Assembly (NCBI RefSeq): GCF_001715295.1
Contig: NZ_MDKB01000002.1
Coordinates: forward strand, 556,499-620,498
Direction: 5' to 3'
DNA: 64,000 nt
Origin: Streptomyces griseus
Lineage (GTDB): Bacteria > Actinomycetota > Actinomycetes > Streptomycetales > Streptomycetaceae
Positions 36,646 through 44,368 of this stretch are shown in pieces. The first letter of the stretch is position 1, and each line of letters begins with the position of its first letter. Both the position numbers and the translations under genes were made by a program. The notes below the pieces were generated by a model. That model saw only the letters and a list, made by a program, of their open reading frames with translations, was not told where the DNA came from and made no database searches.

Positions 36646-36964
36646 GTGGAAGGCCCTAAAGTCCTTTAACTCGAACGTTTGGGCTGGCCCCCACCCCTTA
36701 GAAGTACGGCTGTGACCTAGTCGACACCGAGGAATCAAAAAAAACTTTCCAGAAGGGGTTGTATCCGCCGCCGAGGTTTGCGAATCTCTACATGGCGATC
36801 GAGACGGCCCGCACCACCGGCCTCCACTGAGAGCCAGAACCCCTCCTCACCACAACAGGACCACAACCAGTTCACCTGGGCGTCGGACCTTCGTCTGCGG
36901 GGGGATTCGTGAAAGCGTTCACATTCACAAGCACCGTATGTAATACCAAGGAGAGGTAGCAGCC
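36646..36964 (+). promoter_or_regulatory. Long leader/promoter region of wblE
   Basis: About 320 bases without a gene. It includes an unusual run of eight A (36737-36744), a possible -35 TTGTAT (36759-36764) with GAATCT 17 bases on, and a perfect 5-4-5 dyad at 36909-36922. AAGGAGAGG before the ATG is an almost ideal ribosome site. The relatively low GC makes a complex, multi-input promoter likely. Confidence 0.5.
36909..36922. promoter_or_regulatory. GTGAA-AGCG-TTCAC dyad in the wblE leader
   Basis: A perfect inverted repeat 43 bases before the wblE ATG. The GAAAGCGTTC core resembles LacI-family operators. No cognate regulator is nearby. Confidence 0.5.
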
Positions 36965-37222
36965 ATGGACTGGCGTCACAACGCCGTTTGTCGTGAGGAA
37001 GACCCCGAGCTGTTCTTCCCCATCGGCAACACCGGTCCTGCGCTGCTGCAGATCGAGGAAGCCAAGGCCGTCTGCCGTCGCTGCCCCGTCATGGAGCAGT
37101 GCCTGCAGTGGGCGCTCGAGTCCGGCCAGGACTCCGGCGTCTGGGGTGGCCTCAGCGAGGACGAGCGCCGCGCAATGAAGCGTCGTGCCGCTCGCAACCG
37201 GGCGCGTAACGCCAGCGCCTGA
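36965..37222 (+). CDS. wblE: WhiB-like iron-sulphur transcription factor WblE
   Basis: The 85-residue protein has four cluster cysteines at 9, 37, 40 and 46 (AVCREED, CRRCPVMEQC), the GVWGG turn and a basic C-terminal tail (RRAMKRRAARNRARN) for DNA. These are the features of the Wbl family, whose members bind a [4Fe-4S] cluster and the housekeeping sigma factor. It is nearest to WblE/mycobacterial WhiB1, which is essential and NO-sensitive in mycobacteria. A perfect terminator follows. Confidence 0.95.
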   Translation: MDWRHNAVCREEDPELFFPIGNTGPALLQIEEAKAVCRRCPVMEQCLQWALESGQDSGVWGGLSEDERRAMKRRAARNRARNASA

Positions 37223-37335
37223 CCGACGCCCCCGCACCACGAGCCTCAGCCAGGCGGCGCGTACAGAGCGTACGCACAGTCCCGCCTTCGAGTCGCAGCG
37301 CGCAGTACCCCCGAAGCGCATCGCACCGTGAGCAC

Positions 37336-37377
37336 CACAGTGGGCCCGGACCGTCACCACGGTCCGGGCCCACTGTG
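37336..37377. terminator. Bidirectional terminator between wblE and the histidine kinase
   Basis: A 17-bp perfect stem (CACAGTGGGCCCGGACC with its complement) closes an eight-base loop, lying between two convergent genes. Confidence 0.85.
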
Positions 37378-37397
37378 CTGTCCGGCTCCAGCTCCGG

Positions 37398-38867
37398 CTA
37401 CGTGAGGCTGTTGCGAACGGGGATGTCCAGCACGACCTGGGTGCCGCGCTCCGGACCGGGCACCATGCCGAACGTCCCGCCCAGTTCCCCTTCGACCAGG
37501 GTCCGTACGATCTGCAGTCCGAGATTGCCGGCCCGCTGAGGGTCGAACCCCTCGGGCAGACCACGCCCGTCGTCCGCGACGGTGATCAGCAGCCGGCCCT
37601 CGGACGGCGAACCTCCGCGGACCGCGGACACCTCCACCGTGCCGCGCTCGGCCACGGCGAAGGCGTGCTCCAGCGCGTTCTGCAGTACTTCGGTGAGCAC
37701 CATGGAGAGCGGAGTGGCGACTTCCGCGTCAAGGATCCCGAAGCGGCCGGCGCGACGGCAGGTGACCTTGCCGGGTGAGATCTCGGCGACCATCGCGATG
37801 ACGCGGTCGGCGATCTCGTCGAACTCGACCCGCTCGTCCAGATTCTGGGACAGCGTCTCATGCACGATCGCGATCGAACCGACGCGCCGCACCGCCTCGT
37901 TGAGCGCCTCCCGGCCCTGCGGGGAATCCATCCGGCGGGCCTGGAGGCGCAACAGGGCGGCCACCGTCTGAAGGTTGTTCTTCACCCGGTGGTGGATCTC
38001 CCGGATGGTCGCGTCCTTGGTGATCAACTCCCGCTCACGGCGGCGCAGTTCCGTGACGTCCCGGAGAAGTACGAGCGAACCGATGCGGACGCCCTTGGGT
38101 TTGAGCGGAATGGCCCGCAGCTGGATCACCCCGCCGGCCCCCTCCACCTCGAACTCCCGGGGCGCGTACCCGCTCGCCACCTTCACCAGGGCCTCGTCCA
38201 CCGGCCCGCGCGACGGGGCGAGTTCGGCGGTCGTCGCACCGAGGTGATGGCCGACGAGATCGGAGGCGAGGCCGAGCCGGTGGTAGGCGGAGAGGCCGTT
38301 GGGGCTGGCGTACTGGACGACTCCGTCGGCGTCCAGCCGGATGAGACCGTCACCCACGCGCGGCGACGCGTCCATGTCCACCTGCTGGCCGGGGAAAGGG
38401 AAGGACCCCGCGGCGATCATCTGGGCCAGGTCGGAGGCGGACTGGAGGTAGGTGAGCTCCAGCCGGGAGGGGGTGCGCACGGTCAGGAGGTTGGTGTTGC
38501 GGGCGATGACCCCGAGGACCACGCCCTCGCGGCGCACGGGGATCGACTCGACCCGTACGGGCACCTCCTCGCGCCATTCCGGGTCGCCCTCCCGCACGAT
38601 GCGCCCCTCGTCCAGCGCGGCGTCCAGCAGGGGCCGGCGGCCGCGCGGCACCAGGTGGCCGACCATGTCGTCCTGATAGGAGGTGGGGCCGGTGTTGGGC
38701 CGCATCTGGGCCACGGACACGTAACGGGTCCCGTCGCGCGTGGGCACCCACAGGACGAGGTCGGCGAAGGACAGGTCGGAGAGCAGCTGCCACTCCGAGA
38801 CCAGCAGATGGAGCCACTCGAGGTCGGTATCGCTCAGGGCTGTGTGCTGGCGGACAAGGTCGTTCAT
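37398..38867 (-). CDS. PdtaS-like cytoplasmic sensor histidine kinase
   Basis: 489 residues. An N-terminal GAF-like domain (VLWVPTRDGTRYVSVAQMRP) is followed by a PAS domain (IRLDADGVVQYASPNGLSAYHRLG). A HisKA_2 dimerisation helix has the phosphorylatable His in IREIHHRVKNNLQTVAALLRL, and the HATPase has EVLQNALEHAF and ADDGRGLP. No membrane span is present. The PdtaS/PdtaR system acts through ANTAR-domain RNA-binding regulators; no ANTAR partner is adjacent, so that partner must be distant. ATG 38867 lacks a good ribosome site; GTG three codons upstream is an alternative. Confidence 0.92.
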   Translation of the reverse strand: MNDLVRQHTALSDTDLEWLHLLVSEWQLLSDLSFADLVLWVPTRDGTRYVSVAQMRPNTGPTSYQDDMVGHLVPRGRRPLLDAALDEGRIVREGDPEWREEVPVRVESIPVRREGVVLGVIARNTNLLTVRTPSRLELTYLQSASDLAQMIAAGSFPFPGQQVDMDASPRVGDGLIRLDADGVVQYASPNGLSAYHRLGLASDLVGHHLGATTAELAPSRGPVDEALVKVASGYAPREFEVEGAGGVIQLRAIPLKPKGVRIGSLVLLRDVTELRRRERELITKDATIREIHHRVKNNLQTVAALLRLQARRMDSPQGREALNEAVRRVGSIAIVHETLSQNLDERVEFDEIADRVIAMVAEISPGKVTCRRAGRFGILDAEVATPLSMVLTEVLQNALEHAFAVAERGTVEVSAVRGGSPSEGRLLITVADDGRGLPEGFDPQRAGNLGLQIVRTLVEGELGGTFGMVPGPERGTQVVLDIPVRNSLT

Positions 38868-38994
38868 GGAGGGCACAGGTGCGAGCGTACCTGTGGAAAC
38901 CGAGAGGTTCCGAACCCGTCCGCCCCGGGGTACGTGACACTGTGCGGGGACGGACCTCCCGCGAAAAAGGCCGTTCCGGCGGATGGACACGGAC

Positions 38995-39010
38995 TTTGGT
39001 CTAGTCCACA
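38995..39010. promoter_or_regulatory. dre-like DasR site
   Basis: TTTGGTCTAGTCCACA matches 13 of 16 positions of the DasR consensus ACTGGTCTAGACCACT. It is not in front of a recognised gene on the plus strand and lies 128 bases upstream of the PdtaS-like kinase start on the minus strand. Confidence 0.55.
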
Positions 39011-39016
39011 ATGCAG

Positions 39017-39039
39017 CGTGTGCGTGCATCACGCACACG
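39017..39039. repeat. Perfect 10-bp hairpin next to the dre-like site
   Basis: CGTGTGCGTG-CAT-CACGCACACG. It overlaps the GTG start of a 53-codon frame (39018-39179). Confidence 0.75.
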
Positions 39040-39179
39040 ACGACCTCCGCTCTCCCCGCACAGGAGAGCGGACCGAGGTGACCGGCGCTCTCTGCCCTGA
39101 CTGCGCCGGCCCTCCAGTGGCCGGAGGCACCGCACACCGCCGGCCAGGCAGCTCCGGGCTGCGGTGCCGGACGGGCTGA
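39018..39179 (+). CDS. Possible small cysteine-rich protein (doubtful)
   Basis: A 53-codon frame from GTG: it encodes a His/Asp-rich start (VCVHHAHDDL), then ALCPDCAGPP with a Cys-x-x-Cys pair, and a third Cys near the end. A good-looking alternative start is GTG 39081 after GACCGAG. It follows a dre-like site, which is the main reason to list it. I do not recognise the family, and it may be non-coding. Confidence 0.2.
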   Translation: MCVHHAHDDLRSPRTGERTEVTGALCPDCAGPPVAGGTAHRRPGSSGLRCRTG

Positions 39180-39265
39180 GGGTCCCGCCCCGGCGCCGCG
39201 GCCCGCGGGTGTTTCGGGGACCCACCCCCACCCCGCCGGCGACGCCTCGTCGCCGTGCCGGTCCC

Positions 39266-39418
39266 GGTGTCCTCGACCGGCCAGCCGAGCCGCGCGCAGG
39301 CGCACCACACCGAGGAGCGGTGCGGCAGCACACGGAGCGCCCCGGCACCCAGCTCCTCGGTCAGGGCCCGGCCGATGCCGTAGAACATGGGGTCGCCGCT
39401 GGCCGGCACCCCGCTCCG
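39266..39418 (-). pseudogene. Relic of a precorrin-6Y methyltransferase gene (CbiE/CobL type)
   Basis: Reading the minus strand gives VPASGDPMFYGIGRALTEEL, then ALRVLPHRSSVWCACARLGWPVEDT. The SGDPMFYGIG motif and the SSV-ACARLGWP motif are those of the SAM-dependent CbiE domain. Homology stops on both sides: upstream sequence is unrelated Pro/Gly-rich and downstream is a run of Arg codons. A full CbiE domain is about 200 residues and CobL about 400. Only about 48 are preserved, so this is a deletion relic of a corrin-ring gene. Confidence 0.72.
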
Positions 39419-39543
39419 GACCCCCCTCCCGCCCCACCCACTCGGGGCCGCCGGCTCCCCGTCCGCCGACGGGGCGACGGCCGGCGGCGCACGTATGACC
39501 GATTCACCGCCGAGCCCTTCCGTTCTGCTAGATTGGCCTCTCG

Positions 39544-39559
39544 ATTGGTCTATACCACA
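39544..39559. promoter_or_regulatory. dre operator (DasR) before nagB
   Basis: ATTGGTCTATACCACA matches the DasR consensus at 14 of 16 positions. It sits about 30 bases before the GTG start and just after a possible -10 TAGATT (39529-39534), a position suited to repression. Confidence 0.85.
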
Positions 39560-39590
39560 TGACGGCACACTCCAGATCGGCAGGCACAGC

Positions 39591-40376
39591 GTGGAAGTTG
39601 TCATCGTCCCGGACGCCACGGCGGGCGGCGAACTCATCGCGGAGGCCATCGCGGCCCTGCTGAGCCGCAAGCCCGACGCCCTGCTCGGCGTGGCCACCGG
39701 CTCTACCCCGCTGCCCATCTACAAGGCTCTCGCGGCGAAGGTCCGTTCCGGTGCGGTCGACGCCTCCCGTGCCCGGATCTGCCAGCTGGACGAGTACGTC
39801 GGGCTGCCCGCCGGCCACCCCGAGTCCTACCGTTCGGTCGTCCTGCGCGAGGTCGTCGAACCGCTCGGCCTGCCAGAGACCTCCTTCATGGGCCCGGACG
39901 GCAGCGCCGAGGATGTCCAGGCCGCCTGCGAGACCTACGACAGGTCGCTCACCGAGGCGGGCGGGGTGGACCTCCAGCTGCTCGGTATCGGCACCGACGG
40001 GCACATCGGCTTCAACGAGCCGTGCTCCTCCCTCGCCTCCCGCACCCGGATCAAGACGCTGACCGAGCAGACCCGGATCGACAACGCCCGCTTCTTCGAC
40101 GACGACATCGAGCAGGTGCCGCGCCACGTCATCACCCAGGGCATCGGCACGATCCTCGAGTCCCGCCACCCCGTGCTGCTGGCCACGGGGGAGGGCAAGG
40201 CCGACGCGGTGGCCCGGACGGTCGAGGGGCCGGTCGCCTCGGTCGTCCCCGCATCGGCGCTGCAGCTGCACCGGCACGCCACCGTGGTGGTCGACGAGGC
40301 GGCCGCGTCCAAGCTGAAGCTGGCGGACTACTTCCGCGCCACCTACGCGGCCAAGCCGCGGTGGCAGGGCCTGTAG
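39591..40376 (+). CDS. nagB: Glucosamine-6-phosphate deaminase
   Basis: 261 residues. It converts glucosamine-6-phosphate to fructose-6-phosphate and ammonia, feeding chitin-derived aminosugar into glycolysis. Motifs: GVATGSTPLPIYKAL (phosphate loop), CQLDEYVGLP with the catalytic Asp, GIGTDGHIGFNEP with the Asp/His/Glu relay. GTG 39591 begins the family core; the ATG-started longer frame covers the dre site and is rejected. Control by DasR, released by glucosamine-6-phosphate, is known in S. coelicolor and supported by the dre site. Confidence 0.95.
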   Translation: MEVVIVPDATAGGELIAEAIAALLSRKPDALLGVATGSTPLPIYKALAAKVRSGAVDASRARICQLDEYVGLPAGHPESYRSVVLREVVEPLGLPETSFMGPDGSAEDVQAACETYDRSLTEAGGVDLQLLGIGTDGHIGFNEPCSSLASRTRIKTLTEQTRIDNARFFDDDIEQVPRHVITQGIGTILESRHPVLLATGEGKADAVARTVEGPVASVVPASALQLHRHATVVVDEAAASKLKLADYFRATYAAKPRWQGL

Positions 40377-40395
40377 GGCGCCGCACCGTACGACC

Positions 40396-40432
40396 GAGGG
40401 CCGGGGCACCCGTGACGGGTACCCCGGCCCTC
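40396..40432 (+). terminator. Hairpin terminator after nagB
   Basis: An 11-bp outer stem (GAGGGCCGGGG with CCCCGGCCCTC) and an inner CCC/GGG pair surround GTGAC, 20 bases past the stop codon. Confidence 0.8.
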
Positions 40433-40454
40433 TCGTCGGGCCGTACGCCGCGTC

Positions 40455-40634
40455 CAGGCCCTGTTGCGAAAGGGACGCCGTCTGCCCCAAGGACAGGTCC
40501 GGGGGCGTCCGGTGCGTGCGCTCGCACGGCGGAGGGTCGTCCCGGCAGTGGATATACCGGGATGATCCCGACAACGCGGCGAGTGCGCGTGCCAGGCGTC
40601 GCCGGGCGGACGGGACCTACGAGACACGGCCTAG
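40455..40634. mobile_element. MITE-like palindromic element (copy B)
   Basis: The left end AGGCCCTGTTGCGAAAGGGACG and the right end, reversed, CTAGGCCGTGTCTCGTAGG are imperfect inverted repeats. The centre has the hairpin CCGGGATGATCCCG. The core ACAACGCGGCGAGTGCGC and GCCAGGCGTCGCCGGGCGG is shared with copy A at 31300-31488 and copy C at 44200-44368. The right end supplies CTAG, whose complement is the TAG stop of the minus-strand GH3 gene. Confidence 0.65.
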
Positions 40635-42169
40635 TCCTGCGGCGCCACTCCGGTGATCACCTCGGCCGCCGCGACCCCGCAGACCCGGGCAGCGCCGTAC
40701 GTGGCGACGTGCAGGGCTCCCCGGGCAGGCGCCGCGGGCAGTCCCATCTCGACCACGACCGTGTCGGGGCGTGCGGCCAGCAGGCCGTCCAAGGCCTCGG
40801 CCATCCACGCGTGGCGGTGCTCGTCCCGGACGACGGCGACGATGCGCCGCTCCCCCGCGGCCCGCAGCACCTCGTCCACCGCGGCCGAACCGTACGTGTC
40901 GGTCCCGGTGCCCGGCAGGATCCGCGCCAGCTCCGCAGCGACACCCCACGGGGTCTCGGAGCCCACCGCGATGTTCGCGACGGGGGTGAACGCGGCGACG
41001 TACACCGGCCCGGCCGGAGCGCCTGCGGATCCGGTCACCCGCACGGCGCGGCGGGCCGCGGCGAGTCCGACGTCCGCGGCGGGTCCGGTGCCGGGCGCGG
41101 TCCCCTCCTGCACTGCCGCGCCCGGCTCCGGAACGGCCCCCCTGACCCTGCGCGTCCAGGACGCGAGGGCCCGGACCCGTGCGGCGGCGTCGGCCAGCCG
41201 CTCCTCGGGCAGTTCGCCGGTCCGTACCGCCGCGACCAAGGCGTCGCGCAGCCGCAGCACGGTGTCCTCGTCCGCCAGCCCGCCGCCGACACAGATGGCG
41301 TCGGCGCCCGCGGCCACGGCGAGGACGGAGCCGCGCTCGATCCCGTACGTACCGGCGATGGCGTCCATCTCCATGCCGTCGGTCACGATCAGTCCCTCGT
41401 ACCCCAGCTCCTGACGCAGCAGTCCGGTGAGGATCCGGGGGCTCAGCGTCGCGGGCCGGGTGGGGTCGAGTGCGGGAAGCAGGATATGTGCACTCATCAC
41501 GGATTTGGAACCCGCGGCGATGGCCGCCCGGAAGGGCACCAGCTCACGGGCGTGGAGGGTCTCCAGGTCCACGTCGATGCCCGGCAGAGCGAGGTGCGAG
41601 TCGACCGCGGTGTCGCCGTGGCCGGGGAAGTGTTTGGTGCAGGCCGCCACACCGGATGCCTGGAGGCCCTCGATGTACGCGGCGGTGTGCCGGGCGACGA
41701 GGCCGGGGTCCGCGCCGAAGGAGCGCACCCCGATGACCGGGTTGGCCGGGTTCGAGTTGACGTCGGCGGACGGCGCCCAGTTGAGGTTGACCCCGCACTC
41801 GGCCAGCCGGCGGCCGAGTTCGCGGGCGACGGACCGGGTCAGCTCCACGTCGTCGACGGAGCCGAGGGCCAGATTGCCGGGGAAGGAGGACCCGTCCCGG
41901 ACCTCGAGCCGGGTGACGTCGCCCCCCTCCTCGTCGATCGCGACGAGGACGTCGTCGCGCTCGGACCGCAGCCGTGCGGTGAGCGCGGCGAGCTGCCCGG
42001 GAGAGTGGATGTTCCGTCCGAACAGCCCGACGGACGTGAGGCCTTCGCCGACCCGGCGCAGCAGCCAGTCCGGTGCGGTCGTCCCGGTGAAGCCGGGCTG
42101 AAGAACGGCGAGAGCGTCACGGGTGACGGTGTCCGTGGTCGATACGAGGGTGGTCATGGGGCGCGTCAT
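40631..42169 (-). CDS. Glycoside hydrolase family 3 beta-N-acetylhexosaminidase
   Basis: 512 residues. It hydrolyses N-acetylglucosamine from chito-oligosaccharides or wall fragments. It has the GH3 (NagZ-like) barrel: LVAIDEEGGDVTRL, CGVNLNWAPSADVNSNP, TKHFPGHGDTAVDSH and the nucleophile loop LIVTDGMEMDAI. A GH3 C-terminal domain follows. There is no signal peptide, so the substrate is taken up first. ATG 42169 overlaps the dasC stop by ATGA. It therefore forms an operon with dasB and dasC, making import and hydrolysis coupled. The last codon is at the edge of copy B. Confidence 0.92.
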   Translation of the reverse strand: MTRPMTTLVSTTDTVTRDALAVLQPGFTGTTAPDWLLRRVGEGLTSVGLFGRNIHSPGQLAALTARLRSERDDVLVAIDEEGGDVTRLEVRDGSSFPGNLALGSVDDVELTRSVARELGRRLAECGVNLNWAPSADVNSNPANPVIGVRSFGADPGLVARHTAAYIEGLQASGVAACTKHFPGHGDTAVDSHLALPGIDVDLETLHARELVPFRAAIAAGSKSVMSAHILLPALDPTRPATLSPRILTGLLRQELGYEGLIVTDGMEMDAIAGTYGIERGSVLAVAAGADAICVGGGLADEDTVLRLRDALVAAVRTGELPEERLADAAARVRALASWTRRVRGAVPEPGAAVQEGTAPGTGPAADVGLAAARRAVRVTGSAGAPAGPVYVAAFTPVANIAVGSETPWGVAAELARILPGTGTDTYGSAAVDEVLRAAGERRIVAVVRDEHRHAWMAEALDGLLAARPDTVVVEMGLPAAPARGALHVATYGAARVCGVAAAEVITGVAPQD

Positions 42170-43038
42170 CCCTTCACGGCGCCGGAGGTGAGCCCTGTGG
42201 CCATCTTCCCCTGAATGATCATGAAGAAGATGACGACCGGGACCGAGATGAGCGTGGAGGCCGCCATCAGGGCGCCGTAGTCCGTACCGCGTTCCGTGGT
42301 GAAGGTCATCAGCCACACGTTGAGCGTGTACTTGGAGTTGTCGTTGATCAGGATGTAGGCGAAGAGGTACTCGTTCCACGCGTTGACCAGCGCGAAGATG
42401 GAGGCGGCCGCGAGGCCGGGCGCCAGCAGCGGGAAGATGACCCGGCGGAAGGCCCCCATGCGGGTGCAGCCGTCCACCATCGCCGACTCCTCCAGCTCGA
42501 CCGGGATGTTGATCACGAAGCCGCGGATCATGATGGTCGCGAAGGGCAGCGTGGACACGAGGTAGACGACGATCAGCCCCCAGTACTCGTCGATGCCGCC
42601 CAGGGCGTTCAGCTGGAGGTAGATCGGGATCAGCATCGCGGTCGGCGGCAGCATCTGGACCAGGATCATGACCATCATCAGCGCCTTCCGCCCGAAGAAG
42701 CGGAAGCGCCCGATGGCGAGCGCCGCGAGGGTCGCGATGACCATTCCGCCGACGACGGCGGTGACGGAGACGATGAGGCTCGACTGGATCGCCGTGGCGA
42801 AGTTGTCCTGCTTCACCGCCCGCGCGAAGTTGTCGAAGGTGAGGGAGGACGGCCACAGCGTCTGGTCGTACGACCGGATCTCGTGGTTGGGCCTGAGCGA
42901 GCTGACGATGAGCCAGTACACCGGGAAGGCCATGAGCGCGGCGGTGACCAGCGCCAGAATGTTGTAGCCGAGGCGGTTCCTGCTGCGGTCGGGCCGCAGG
43001 ACCTGGGCCGGCGGGTTCGTGGGCGTGGAGGCGCTCAT
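42166..43038 (-). CDS. dasC: Chitobiose ABC transporter permease DasC
   Basis: 290 residues, six spans. The MalG-type features are the long periplasmic stretch SLTFDNFARAVKQDNFATAI and the EAA loop ELEESAMVDGCTRMGAFRRVIFPLLAPGL. It overlaps dasB (ATGA at 43035-43038) upstream and the hexosaminidase downstream. With DasA and DasB it imports N,N-diacetylchitobiose, energised by the distant MsiK ATPase in Streptomyces; no ATPase gene is adjacent, as expected. Confidence 0.93.
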   Translation of the reverse strand: MSASTPTNPPAQVLRPDRSRNRLGYNILALVTAALMAFPVYWLIVSSLRPNHEIRSYDQTLWPSSLTFDNFARAVKQDNFATAIQSSLIVSVTAVVGGMVIATLAALAIGRFRFFGRKALMMVMILVQMLPPTAMLIPIYLQLNALGGIDEYWGLIVVYLVSTLPFATIMIRGFVINIPVELEESAMVDGCTRMGAFRRVIFPLLAPGLAAASIFALVNAWNEYLFAYILINDNSKYTLNVWLMTFTTERGTDYGALMAASTLISVPVVIFFMIIQGKMATGLTSGAVKG

Positions 43039-44072
43039 TCGACCTCTCCCGTCTTGATCAGCTGACGCAGGTAGTAGACGGCGACACCGGAGAGCATCAG
43101 CACGGTGATCAGCGCGATCGCGCTGCCCTGGCTGAAGGAGGTGGACTCGAACGCCTTGGAGAAGGAGTAGAGGCCGAGTGTCTCGTAGTCGGGTTCCGGC
43201 TTGTTGCCCCGCAGCAGCCAGATCTGGCCGAAGACGTTGAAGTCCCAGATGACCGAGAGTGTGGCGACCATGGTGAAGACCGGCTTGATGACCGGCCAGG
43301 TGACGAAGCGGTACACACCGAACGCGGAGGCTCCGTCGAGGGCCGCCGCCTCCTCCAGTTCCCTGGGGACCTGGGTGAGGGCCGCGTACAGCGTGATGAC
43401 GACGAAGGGGATGGCACCCCAGACGACCAGGAGCGTGATGATGCCGAAGCCCTGCCAGGGGTCCAGGAACCAGTTGTGGCCGAGCCACCTGTCCTCGTCG
43501 CCGGTGATGTCGGCGAGCAGGGTGTTGATCAGGCCGTAGTCGGAGTCGGCCAGCCAGCGGAAGACCGAGGCGGCGACCATGAGCGGCATCGACCAGGCGG
43601 CGATCAGCGCCACGGTGAGGGTGAGCCGCACCCAGGTGGACAGCCGCAGCATCATGAGGGCGATCAGCAGGCCGATGCCCATGGTCAGCACCACGCACAG
43701 GGTCATGAAGACGACCGTGCGCCCGGTGACCGACCAGAACTCCGGGTCGCCGAGGATGTTGGTGAACTGCTCGAAGCCGACCCACGGGGTCTCGCCGTTG
43801 CCCCACAGGGCCGCCCGCCCCAGGTCCTGGAAGGACATGATCACGGTCTTGATCAGGGGGTAGACGTAGACGGCGGCGATGGCCAGGATCGCGGGCAGGA
43901 TCAGGAGGTAGGGGAGGAGTTCCCCGCTCTTCCGCCGCTTCTTCGGGCGGGTCCGGGCGGCGTCCTGCCCGGAGGGCGAGGACGGCGAGGAGGGTGGGGT
44001 CCCGATCTTCTCCGGGGCGCGCGGTACGGGCGGGACCGGTGGACCGGCGGCCTGGGTGTCGGCAGCAGTCAC
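43035..44072 (-). CDS. dasB: Chitobiose ABC transporter permease DasB
   Basis: 345 residues, six spans. A long Pro/Ser-rich cytoplasmic leader is followed by LLPYLLILPAILAIAAVYVYPL. The EAA loop is VPRELEEAAALDGASAFGVYRFVTWP. GTG 44072 (VTAADTQAAG) with GAAGG upstream is chosen; ATG 44120 would extend into the leader. A CACGTG palindrome (GTCACGTGAC, 44068-44077) covers the start codon. The dasA gene is 292 bases upstream and separated by a MITE-like element. Confidence 0.93.
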   Translation of the reverse strand: MTAADTQAAGPPVPPVPRAPEKIGTPPSSPSSPSGQDAARTRPKKRRKSGELLPYLLILPAILAIAAVYVYPLIKTVIMSFQDLGRAALWGNGETPWVGFEQFTNILGDPEFWSVTGRTVVFMTLCVVLTMGIGLLIALMMLRLSTWVRLTLTVALIAAWSMPLMVAASVFRWLADSDYGLINTLLADITGDEDRWLGHNWFLDPWQGFGIITLLVVWGAIPFVVITLYAALTQVPRELEEAAALDGASAFGVYRFVTWPVIKPVFTMVATLSVIWDFNVFGQIWLLRGNKPEPDYETLGLYSFSKAFESTSFSQGSAIALITVLMLSGVAVYYLRQLIKTGEVE

Positions 44073-44199
44073 GTGACTGACCTTCCATCGGGATTCCGGG
44101 GGTCTCCACCCGGGAATCACGGCGTTCTCGACCTTGGGGAAAAGGGGGCGGGGGCCCGGTGTCCACCGGTCCCCCGCCTGGAGAGCCGAAGGCTCCGGA

Positions 44200-44368
44200 C
44201 TAGTGCCGCGGCAGGCAACGTTTGCCCGTCAAGGAGCGGCGTCGGGTGCGTGCTCTCGGCGTGCCGGCCGGAAGTCCTTGTACTGGACGTACTTGGGCTT
44301 TCGGCCGGTGCGGCGAGAGTGCGTGCCGGGCGTCGCGACGGGGCGAACGTTGCCTGTTGCGGCACTAG
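44200..44368. mobile_element. MITE-like element between dasA and dasB (copy C)
   Basis: A 169-bp element. The left end CTAGTGCCGCGGCAGGCAACG and the right end, reversed, CTAGTGCCGCAACAGGCAACG differ by two bases in the first 21, and the match extends to about 30. CTAG flanks both sides. Internal arms repeat CGGGTGCGTGCTCTCGGCG inverted as GCGGCGAGAGTGCGTGCCGG around a small GTACTTGG-type centre, so the whole element folds into one hairpin. No coding potential. The right CTAG contains the dasA stop codon (complement of 44365-44367). Confidence 0.85.

Larger units (their letters stand above)
38868..39590. other. Decayed 720-base interval upstream of nagB
   Basis: No intact conserved gene. From left to right it holds a dre-like site (38995-39010), a perfect hairpin (39017-39039) at the start of a small open frame, the relic of a cobalt-precorrin methyltransferase gene on the minus strand (about 39266-39418), and the nagB promoter with its dre site (39544-39559). 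Confidence 0.7.

Noticed and set aside
36731..36760. Possible SigR promoter (GGAAT...GTT) before wblE
   Set aside because: The spacing between GGAAT and GTT is 22 bases, whereas SigR promoters need about 18.
37398..39437. 679-codon extension of the histidine kinase gene
   Set aside because: The extra 190 codons upstream of ATG 38867 are Arg/Gly/Pro-rich, cross the dre-like site and hairpin, and have no domain.
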